5,471 nucleotides of DNA. Source: Eubacteriales bacterium. Its GTDB lineage: Bacteria; Bacillota; Clostridia; Peptostreptococcales; Anaerovoracaceae. Numbering within the stretch: the first letter of the stretch is position 1; each line of letters starts with the position of its first letter. Of the stretch, positions 1-5,316 are shown in pieces. The stretch is taken from NCBI GenBank assembly GCA_028692535.1, contig JAQUXD010000112.1, forward strand, positions 1 to 5,471, given 5' to 3'. The position numbers and the translations under genes are program-made. The notes beneath the pieces were generated by a model. The model was not told where the DNA came from. It worked only from the letters and a program-made list of their open reading frames with translations, and ran no database searches.

Positions 1-2
1 CA

Positions 3-62
3 GCCGTGCGTATTGATTTTACATGGTTTGATGATAAACTGATCCATAAGAGCAAAGACTGA
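3..62 (+). CDS. 3' end of an unidentified upstream gene (partial)
   Basis: Frame 3 is open from the window edge and stops with TGA at 60-62. It gives the tail AVRIDFTWFDDKLIHKSKD, whose mixed charged and aromatic composition looks like a genuine protein C-terminus. The other two + frames stop early or read as low-quality sequence. The stop lies 25 bases before the ATG of the macro-domain gene, with only a ribosome binding site between, so the fragment is probably the preceding gene of the same operon. Nineteen residues are too few to assign a family, and I do not recognise the protein. A chance open frame cannot be excluded. Confidence 0.45.
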   Translation, partial: AVRIDFTWFDDKLIHKSKD

Positions 63-75
63 TGTTGCAGAGTAC

Positions 76-82
76 AAGGAGG
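76..82 (+). promoter_or_regulatory. Ribosome binding site of the macro-domain gene
   Basis: AAGGAGG is a near-perfect anti-16S match five bases before the ATG at 88. It fixes the start of the macro-domain protein and suggests efficient translation even if the mRNA begins upstream of the window. Confidence 0.85.
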
Positions 83-87
83 AATTT

Positions 88-1065
88 ATGCCTTTTACCA
101 TTGTCCGCCAAGACATTACAAAGATGAAGACAGACGCTATCGTCAATGCGGCGAATACCCAGCTCGCTATGGGCGGCGGCGTCTGCGGGGCCATATTCAG
201 CGCGGCCGGTGTCCGGGAATTGGAGGCCGCCTGCCGGAAGCTGGCCCCGATCCGGACCGGAGAGGCCGTTATAACGCCGGGCTTTGGATTGCCGGCCAAG
301 TTTATCATCCATGCAGCGGGCCCGGTATATTGCCCGGAGCATAGGCAAGAAAGTGAAAAGCTCCTGCGTTCTGCTTATACTTCAGCCCTTCGCCTCGCTG
401 TAGACAACCACTGCGAAAGCGTGGCTTTTCCTCTGATATCAAGCGGGATCTACGGATACCCCAAGGCGGAGGCCTTGCAGGCCGCAACGTCGGCGATCCG
501 GGTTTTTCTCGAAGATCACGACCTGGACGTGTACCTTGCGGTCTTCGATAAAACTGCCTATGCTGTGAGCCGCGAGCTGCTGGGGGATGTGCAGAGCTAT
601 CTCGATGAACACTATGCCCAAGAGCGCGAAGACAGCCCGCGCCGGCTGCTTCAGGTGGAAGAGGAATATCTTCTGGAGTCTGCGGCGCCCTGCAAGCGTC
701 CGGAGATTTTTATTCCGGAGCTCGACGAACCCTTCTCCGCAACGCTGCTGCGCCTGATCGATGCCAAAGGAAAAAGCGATGTGGAAGTCTACAAGCGAGC
801 GAATCTGGACCGCAAGTTGTTTTCCAAGATCAGAGCAGGAAAAGGCTACATGCCGGGCAAGCGGACCATAGTGGCTCTTGCCGTGGCCCTGGAGCTGTCC
901 TTGGGAGAGACTGAAGATTTGCTGAAACGGGCCGGGTATGCATTGTCTCCCAGCCAGAAGTTCGACGTGATCGTTGAGTATTTCATCGTCAATGGGCAAT
1001 ACGATATCTTTGGGATCAACGAAGTGCTGTTTCAATACGACCAGCCCCTGCTGGGCGGTTTCTAA
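88..1065 (+). CDS. Macro domain protein with C-terminal HTH-like domain
   Basis: This 325-residue cytoplasmic protein has two domains. Residues 1-165 are a macro domain, a fold that binds ADP-ribose and related ligands and in some families removes ADP-ribose from proteins or nucleic acids. Visible hallmarks are VNAAN (19-23), the glycine-rich loop GGGVCGAIFSAAG (29-41) and the phosphate loop LISSGIYGYP (116-125). Residues about 165-205 form a charged, Glu-rich linker. Residues about 206-325 form a compact helical domain resembling the XRE/lambda-repressor helix-turn-helix group (EVYKRANLDRKLFSKI, 233-248, then a helix near 258-271), ending in INEVLFQYDQPLLG. From memory, this C-terminal domain recurs in Firmicutes as a conserved unit; its partner, DNA or protein, is not evident here. 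In the glycine loop, Cys33 and Phe37 replace the Asp and His common in MacroD-type hydrolases, so binding without hydrolysis, or altered chemistry, is possible. The vWA gene follows 86 bases downstream on the same strand. The macro assignment is firm; HTH identity is moderate. Confidence 0.93.
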   Translation: MPFTIVRQDITKMKTDAIVNAANTQLAMGGGVCGAIFSAAGVRELEAACRKLAPIRTGEAVITPGFGLPAKFIIHAAGPVYCPEHRQESEKLLRSAYTSALRLAVDNHCESVAFPLISSGIYGYPKAEALQAATSAIRVFLEDHDLDVYLAVFDKTAYAVSRELLGDVQSYLDEHYAQEREDSPRRLLQVEEEYLLESAAPCKRPEIFIPELDEPFSATLLRLIDAKGKSDVEVYKRANLDRKLFSKIRAGKGYMPGKRTIVALAVALELSLGETEDLLKRAGYALSPSQKFDVIVEYFIVNGQYDIFGINEVLFQYDQPLLGGF

Positions 1066-1075
1066 CCGGTAAATT

Positions 1076-1092
1076 GTCGCTTTGAAAGCGAC
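1076..1092 (+). other. Perfect intergenic stem-loop between macro and vWA genes
   Basis: GTCGCTT (1076-1082) pairs with AAGCGAC (1086-1092) across a 3-base TGA loop. It lies 11 bases after the macro-gene stop and about 60 bases before the vWA start. No T-run follows, so it is not a standard intrinsic terminator. It could stabilise or help process the upstream message, or pause RNA polymerase. Its function is inferred only from position and pairing. Confidence 0.5.
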
Positions 1093-1135
1093 CCGAGGCT
1101 TTGGACAACTTGCTATCTTAAAGGCACAAGAGCGC

Positions 1136-1143
1136 AAAGGAGG
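1136..1143 (+). promoter_or_regulatory. Ribosome binding site of the vWA gene
   Basis: AAAGGAGG lies eight bases before the ATG at 1152. It selects that start over the earlier, differently framed open stretch that begins at 1082, and shows that the vWA gene is translated independently of the macro gene. Confidence 0.85.
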
Positions 1144-1151
1144 ACAAAGCA

Positions 1152-1802
1152 ATGAAAAAGGGTTTGACAGAGTTGGTATTCATACTCGACAAGAGCGGTT
1201 CGATGAGCGGGTTGGAGCGGGATACGATCGGTGGTTACAACACGATGCTCGAAAAGCAGAAGGCTGCCGAGGGAGAATGCCGTATTACGACGGTTTTATT
1301 TGACAATGGTTATGAGCTGCTTCACGACCGGATCGATATCCGGGCAGTGGATCCCATCACGGACAACGAGTATGCAGTCGGGGGTTCAACAGCCCTATTG
1401 GATGCCGTAGGCAGGACCATTCATAAGATCGGCAATGTCCAGAAGCATACTGCGGAGGGATACCGAGCCGAAAACGTGCTGTTCGTCATCATTACGGACG
1501 GAGAAGAGAACGCAAGCCGGGAGTATTCCGCGGAGAAAGTAAGGGCGCAGATCGAACGGCAAAAGGAAAAGTATGGCTGGGAATTTATTTTCCTTGGCGC
1601 GAACATCGATGCGGTGGCGGCGGCCGGCAGATTTGGGATCAGCGCCGACAGGGCCCAGACCTATCATGCAGACAGCCAGGGGGTAGCGCTGAATTTTGAT
1701 GCAGTCGGAGAAGCTGTGACTTCGTTTCGAATGTGCGCTGCTGTGCCGGAAGACTGGAGCGACAAGATCCGGAAGGATTACGATAAGCGCACGGAACGAT
1801 GA
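1152..1802 (+). CDS. von Willebrand factor A (vWA) domain protein, TerY-like compact type
   Basis: This 216-residue protein is almost entirely one vWA domain and has no signal peptide or membrane segment, so it should act in the cytoplasm. The metal-ion-dependent adhesion site is complete: DKSGSMS at 13-19 (Asp13, Ser15, Ser17), the conserved Thr80 in GGSTALLDA, and Asp116 in IITDGEEN (113-120). Hydrophobic strands at 7-12 (ELVFIL) and 109-114 (VLFVII) and the segment WEFIFLGAN (143-151) fit the Rossmann-like core. The family usually serves as a metal-dependent protein-binding scaffold; compact bacterial members of similar size include the TerY-type proteins of stress-response modules. Being in line behind the macro-HTH gene, with only 86 bases between, suggests co-transcription and a shared pathway. 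Its last 164 bases are also open on the opposite strand as an extension of the MerR gene. A metal-chelatase-type ATPase partner, a common companion of other vWA proteins, is not visible here. The fold is certain; the biological role is unknown. Confidence 0.95.
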   Translation: MKKGLTELVFILDKSGSMSGLERDTIGGYNTMLEKQKAAEGECRITTVLFDNGYELLHDRIDIRAVDPITDNEYAVGGSTALLDAVGRTIHKIGNVQKHTAEGYRAENVLFVIITDGEENASREYSAEKVRAQIERQKEKYGWEFIFLGANIDAVAAAGRFGISADRAQTYHADSQGVALNFDAVGEAVTSFRMCAAVPEDWSDKIRKDYDKRTER

Positions 1803-2589
1803 TCCGGGTGATATTTCCGGGCTCATCCGGCCGCGCCGATCCGTCCGAATCGATCTCCAGATAGATCTCCTGAGGATATCCGGAAGGGTCCAATCCCTTT
1901 TGATCCATGTAGTTGATCAACGCTTCGTAGGCTTTCCACAGATCATAATAACTGCCCCGGTAATTGACGGTGATCGCAAAGCCGGAGGGATAGCGCACCG
2001 CCTCAGGCGGCGCGTTATCTTTGTCTACGGGCAGGCAGGCCCTGACCGTAAAATCCTTGACCGGAAATTCACCCTGCAACAGCCTTTCATCGGGGTACTC
2101 ACAGAATTCGGGCCAGGCGCGGCTGATCGGAACGCCGTTTCTGATGAGCTCCTCATAAAATGCGCCGATCGAAAGGATCGCATGATCTCCGTCTTTGGCC
2201 TGGATGGTCCGGCACAGGCAAAGGCGCTCGGGCAACTCCATCTCATGTACGGTCAGGTCGCCTGTTTCTGTACTGTGGATCTGAAGATTTTCGATGGCCC
2301 GGGTAAGCCGGTTCCGCCGTTCCTTAAGCTCGGTAATCTTTTTTATCGGATGTATGCTGCTGTCCATGTAATCTCTGATCTCTCGCAATGACAATCCCGC
2401 TTCTTTCAGCCCCAAAACCTTGCGAAGTCGGAGAAGGTTTTCCAAGCTGTAATATCGGTATCCGGAGATCGGGTCAGTGTGTGCGGGGTGTAAAAGGGAT
2501 TTTGTCTCATAAAACCGTAGCGTGTCGATGCTTACGCCACAGGCTGAAGCGATCTCGCCGATGGAAAACAATCCCCGGGGTTTAGCCAT
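1639..2589 (-). CDS. MerR-family transcription regulator with BmrR/GyrI-like effector domain and unusual C-terminal extension
   Basis: This 316-residue regulator starts at the ATG at 2589, chosen because GGAGGG lies eight bases upstream; the in-frame TTG at 2616 is less suitable. Residues 8-75 are a classic MerR winged helix: FSIGEIASACGVS, then TLRFYE (23-28) and GYRYYS (43-48). Residues about 78-106 form the coiled-coil dimerisation helix. Residues about 112-267 are a GyrI/BmrR-like small-molecule binding domain, with NYRGSYYDLWKAYEAL (209-224) and QEIYLEID (240-247); the Glu before IYL is at the position used by BmrR-type proteins to bind cationic ligands. No Cys-rich metal loop is seen, so an organic effector is more likely than a metal. 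The domain should end near IVPC (264-267), but the frame stays open for 49 more Cys-, Pro- and Arg-rich residues antisense to the vWA gene, which looks like read-out caused by a lost stop codon. The gene diverges from the surface-protein gene and probably controls it and itself. Confidence 0.94.
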   Translation of the reverse strand: MAKPRGLFSIGEIASACGVSIDTLRFYETKSLLHPAHTDPISGYRYYSLENLLRLRKVLGLKEAGLSLREIRDYMDSSIHPIKKITELKERRNRLTRAIENLQIHSTETGDLTVHEMELPERLCLCRTIQAKDGDHAILSIGAFYEELIRNGVPISRAWPEFCEYPDERLLQGEFPVKDFTVRACLPVDKDNAPPEAVRYPSGFAITVNYRGSYYDLWKAYEALINYMDQKGLDPSGYPQEIYLEIDSDGSARPDEPGNITRIIVPCAYRNPSGSCRSSLPAQQRTFETKSQLLRLHQNSALPPGCLHDRSGPCRR

Positions 2590-2597
2590 GATACTAT

Positions 2598-2603
2598 CCC
2601 TCC
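2598..2603 (-). promoter_or_regulatory. Ribosome binding site of the MerR gene
   Basis: On the - strand GGAGGG lies eight bases before the ATG at 2589. It sits inside the open frame that begins at the TTG at 2616, which argues against that earlier start and decides the N-terminus as MAKPRG. Confidence 0.8.
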
Positions 2604-2620
2604 GATATGAAAGCAAACAC

Positions 2621-2651
2621 TTGACTCTCGAGTTAACTCTAGGTGTATTTT
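2621..2651 (+). promoter_or_regulatory. MerR-type promoter reading toward the surface-protein gene
   Basis: TTGACT (2621-2626) and TATTTT (2646-2651) form -35 and -10 elements separated by 19 bases. That spacing is longer than the usual 17 and is the hallmark of promoters that MerR-family proteins activate by DNA distortion. The spacer contains the palindromic operator at 2627-2642. Transcription would start near 2658 and give a leader of about 77 bases before the surface-protein gene. The -10 is a weak match, which fits an activator-dependent promoter. TATAGT (2652-2657) is an alternative -10, but its 25-base spacing is implausible. Confidence 0.7.
2627..2642. promoter_or_regulatory. Palindromic MerR operator
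   Basis: CTCGAGTTAACTCTAG is a 16-base inverted repeat centred on GTTAAC, with one mismatched pair (C2629 against T2640). It lies entirely inside the 19-base spacer between the -35 and -10, exactly where MerR-family dimers bind, and next to the divergent MerR gene. It resembles the GAGTTAACTC-type operators of MerR regulators with organic effectors. Confidence 0.75.
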
Positions 2652-2652
2652 T

Positions 2653-2681
2653 ATAGTAGCACTTTGTATGTGTGACCGCAA
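2653..2681 (-). promoter_or_regulatory. Candidate autoregulated promoter of the MerR gene
   Basis: On the - strand TTGCGG (positions 2681-2676) and TACTAT (2658-2653) are separated by 17 bases. Transcription would start near 2646 and run directly into the operator at 2642-2627, so a bound MerR dimer would block it. The -35 is imperfect and the assignment rests on spacing and position only. Confidence 0.45.
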
Positions 2682-2719
2682 GGTGTGTGTTTGCAGGCCG
2701 GTCGGATCGGAGTGAAAAT

Positions 2720-2724
2720 AGGAG
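2720..2724 (+). promoter_or_regulatory. Ribosome binding site of the surface-protein gene
   Basis: AGGAG lies seven bases before a GTG (2732) and ten before the adjacent in-frame ATG (2735). Both starts give essentially the same signal peptide; the ATG is annotated here, but the GTG has the better spacing. The earlier in-frame GTG at 2672 has no ribosome binding site and would put an arginine-rich stretch before the signal peptide. Confidence 0.7.
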
Positions 2725-2734
2725 AACAAGAGTG

Positions 2735-5299
2735 ATGAGACGGAAAACTATAATGATACTGCTTATGACATGTATGGTGTTCTCCCTGTTGCCTGTCGGT
2801 GCTTATGCCGTGGGCGGGAGCCCCTTTGACGGCGGCACCGGCGCCGATGCAGGCAATGCCTATCTGATTTCCACTGAAGCGCAGCTGCGAATCCTTGCGG
2901 GCCTGGTGAACGCAGGCGATATCAGCTACAATGATAAATACTACAGGCTGACTTCAGACCTGTCGCTGAGCAGTCCCTGGACGCCCATCGGAAATTCCGG
3001 AAACGGATTCAAGGGACATTTCGATGGAGGCGGACACATCATGTCGGATCTCACCATCGCTGGAGCCAACGAGCTCGGTCTGTTTGGATGGACGGATGCG
3101 GGAAGCACCGTTGAGAATATCGTGCTTGAGGATGTTTCCATCATTGGCGGTACCAATATCGGGGGTGTGGTCGGAAGAGCCTATGGCACCGTTTCGGGCT
3201 GTACCGTCTCCGGGACGATTTCCGGCGATAACATCTACTGCGGCGGCATCACCGGCGCCTCCGAGGCGAGCATCACCGACTGCCATACCGATTGCAGCGT
3301 ATCGGGATCGGGGAGGGTCGGCGGCATCACCGGCTATCTTTTTAGCACCAGCGCGCAGCGAAGAAGTATTTTGCGATGCTCTTCCGCAGGAACGATCACC
3401 GGACGGATCACCGGACCCAGTGATCAGGATGTGGGGGGGATCGCAGGGTTTATTTCGCCTTGGAGCACAGTTTCCAACTGTTATGTCACTGGAGATGTAT
3501 CCGGTAAAACTTACGTCGGGGGCATCGTGGGACAAAAAATGGGATGGATATCCAATTGTTATGCCACCGGTACCATCAGCGGGGAATACACTGTCGGGGG
3601 ACTTGTCGGGTATGCAGGCAACAGCGCCCCGGCCAACTGTGTGTCCCTGAATGCTTCCGTGACCGTCACAGGCGGCTCGGTAGGACGGGCCGTTGGAGCC
3701 CTTGGCAGTGCTGCTGGCGCTGATATGCTGTCCTTTACGGGCATGGCCGGCGGCGTTTTTACGGATGCGCGCGGCACGACCACGAAAAACGGGGGAGATC
3801 TGGGCTGTCTGGATATCACAGCGGAAATGAACAGCAGGTTCGGCGGCAATGCTGCCATCGCCGTGAATCCCTGGTCAAACTGCGATTATTCTTCTTTGCC
3901 CGGTCTTTCCGGCGCTGCAACAAGGCCGGCGCACCTCTATGCCACTGTGGTCTATGACGTCAATGGCGGCGGCACGGTGGCTCCTCTCAGCGCGCCGGTG
4001 GAAGCCGACGGCAAGCTGAGCAGTCTGCCGGAACCGGTCCGGGCCGGTTACACCTTCAATGGCTGGTATCCTGTCGCCGACGGCAGCGGCGCCATCGTCA
4101 CTGTCGAGACGGTTTTTACGAGCAATACGCCGGTTTATGCCGCATGGACGCCCGTGCCTGCTCGTCGCAAACGAACGCCATCTCGCACCATAACGGTCAC
4201 CGAGACCCGCAGCAGCGTATTTGAAAGCGCACCCGCTCCGATCCGGGCGGAAGCCAATATGACGAATGCATTTTCCAGCTCTGTGGAGGTAAAGGTCACA
4301 GATACGGATGAAAGCGCTTCGGGTTTTGGCTTCGGGATCGGCAACCGTGTATATCCCTTCGATATTTCTCTGTACATCAAGGGCACAAATATGAAAACAG
4401 AGCCGAAAGACGGCTATGCTGTAACGATCTCTCTTCCGGTGCCCGAGGATCTACTGGATTTGAAAGAACAGCTTTCCGTTGTGCACAAAGGCGGCAACGG
4501 ACGTGCCGCGGCGCTGGCCTCTCGGCTCAGACAGATCAGCGACGCCTGGTATCTCGTGTTCGAAGCCACAGAATTCTCCCCCTATGCGCTGGTTGTGGAC
4601 AGCGGGGAGACGTATGACGAAGCGGCAGGGTTGCCCTTCTATACAGACGGGGATGGAATCCACAGATTTATCGGCTTCGCAACGAACGGAAAATACATTG
4701 CGCTTCCCGACGTAACAGTTCAGTTTAAAGAGAATGAGAAAATCTTTACGGATATTGATTTTCACTGGGCGAAGGCCGCTGTCGGATTCGTTTCGGAAAG
4801 GGAGATTTTCCTGGGCACGGGAGCCGGTATCTTTTCGCCGGAGCGCAGTATGTCGCGCGGTATGTTTGCTGCAGTCATGGGAAGATTATATGAGCGAAGC
4901 TACGAAGGAATGGAATCTAGGGATCCGGAAAGGTTCAGCGATTGCGCCGAGAGCATGTATTATGGAAAGTATGTAAGTTGGGCTTTCAAAGAAGGGTTGA
5001 TTAACGGCTACGGAGACGGAAGGTTCGGACCGGAAGATCCGATCACCCGGGAGCAAATAGCCTCGATGCTGTACCGGTTTGCGGACTTTCTGGGCACTTT
5101 GCCGGAGGACCGGGGTACTGCGCTTGGATACAATGATACAGACAGCATCTCGGAGTATGCACGGAATGCAGTCCTGTATTGTCAAAGCGCCGGTATCATG
5201 ACGGGTCGCAGCGAAGGATTCTTTGTTCCCGAAGAGACAGCCACAAGAGCAGAGGTTGCGATGCTACTGGAAAGATTTATTAAACATATTTTGGAATGA
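2735..5299 (+). CDS. Exported cell-surface protein: GLUG repeats, InlB B-repeat, three SLH domains
   Basis: This 854-residue protein is predicted to be exported and held on the cell wall. Residues 1-25 are a Sec signal peptide: MRRK, a hydrophobic core, then a likely cut after AYA. Residues 26-112 match the lead-in of GLUG proteins (AYLIST, WTPIGN, GHFDGGGHIMSDL). Seven GLUG repeats follow at about 113-313, each with a GG(I/V/L)xG turn and usually an NCYxTGxxSG-like tail, probably forming a beta-helical stalk. Residues about 404-471 are one InlB/Listeria-Bacteroides B-repeat (YDVNGGG to GYTFNGWY to YAAWTP). A basic linker (ARRKR) leads to a beta-rich spacer (about 494-622) ending in FSPYALVV, common before SLH domains. 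Three SLH domains lie at about 671-720, 734-785 and 799-849 and should bind secondary cell-wall polysaccharide. The first has SRGM where the others have TREQ and TRAE, so it may bind less well. No catalytic domain is visible, so an adhesin or structural role is likely. A MerR-type promoter precedes it. Confidence 0.95.
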   Translation: MRRKTIMILLMTCMVFSLLPVGAYAVGGSPFDGGTGADAGNAYLISTEAQLRILAGLVNAGDISYNDKYYRLTSDLSLSSPWTPIGNSGNGFKGHFDGGGHIMSDLTIAGANELGLFGWTDAGSTVENIVLEDVSIIGGTNIGGVVGRAYGTVSGCTVSGTISGDNIYCGGITGASEASITDCHTDCSVSGSGRVGGITGYLFSTSAQRRSILRCSSAGTITGRITGPSDQDVGGIAGFISPWSTVSNCYVTGDVSGKTYVGGIVGQKMGWISNCYATGTISGEYTVGGLVGYAGNSAPANCVSLNASVTVTGGSVGRAVGALGSAAGADMLSFTGMAGGVFTDARGTTTKNGGDLGCLDITAEMNSRFGGNAAIAVNPWSNCDYSSLPGLSGAATRPAHLYATVVYDVNGGGTVAPLSAPVEADGKLSSLPEPVRAGYTFNGWYPVADGSGAIVTVETVFTSNTPVYAAWTPVPARRKRTPSRTITVTETRSSVFESAPAPIRAEANMTNAFSSSVEVKVTDTDESASGFGFGIGNRVYPFDISLYIKGTNMKTEPKDGYAVTISLPVPEDLLDLKEQLSVVHKGGNGRAAALASRLRQISDAWYLVFEATEFSPYALVVDSGETYDEAAGLPFYTDGDGIHRFIGFATNGKYIALPDVTVQFKENEKIFTDIDFHWAKAAVGFVSEREIFLGTGAGIFSPERSMSRGMFAAVMGRLYERSYEGMESRDPERFSDCAESMYYGKYVSWAFKEGLINGYGDGRFGPEDPITREQIASMLYRFADFLGTLPEDRGTALGYNDTDSISEYARNAVLYCQSAGIMTGRSEGFFVPEETATRAEVAMLLERFIKHILE
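3071..3673 (+). repeat. Seven tandem GLUG repeats within the surface protein
   Basis: The units begin near protein residues 113, 141, 168, 194, 232, 260 and 286, with a period of about 24-30 residues and one longer unit carrying a TSAQRRSIL insertion. At DNA level CGGCGGCATCACCGGC occurs identically at 3241-3256 and 3319-3334. These copies are 78 bases (26 codons) apart, so units three and four kept recent identity or are under strong constraint. The other units have diverged, so this is an old protein repeat rather than a young DNA expansion. Confidence 0.85.
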
Positions 5300-5316
5300 A
5301 GCGTTTCCGGATCAGC

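Noticed and set aside
88..1065. DarTG-type toxin-antitoxin: macro protein as the DarG antitoxin
   Set aside because: No DarT toxin is visible, the 19-residue upstream fragment cannot be assigned to one, and the C-terminal HTH-like domain differs from what I expect of DarG. It stays open only if the upstream gene proves to be an ADP-ribosyltransferase.
439..1152. Long - strand open frame of 237 codons opposite the macro gene
   Set aside because: It is a shadow of the macro-HTH coding frame; its composition is not protein-like and the + strand has clear domain motifs.
1082..1303. Short + strand open frame crossing the macro-vWA spacer
   Set aside because: It overlaps the vWA gene in another frame and lacks its own ribosome binding site; its first half is spacer containing the stem-loop.
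1900..2391. Long + strand open frame of 163 codons
   Set aside because: It lies fully antisense to the MerR gene, whose protein matches its family throughout, and it has no recognisable domain or suitable ribosome binding site.
2674..2703. Possible hairpin or riboswitch in the leader of the surface-protein gene (GACCGCAA with TTGC and GGTC)
   Set aside because: The stem is two 4-base segments broken by a 5-base bulge, with no recognisable riboswitch motif and no terminator or anti-terminator alternative.
2954..3650. Open frames on both strands across the GLUG region
   Set aside because: The GC-rich repeat region suppresses stop codons in other frames; only the frame with the GLUG pattern makes sense as protein.
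1082..4234. Similar strings TTTGAAAGCG near 1082 and 4220
   Set aside because: A single 10-base match between an intergenic stem-loop and a coding region is expected by chance and has no matching context.
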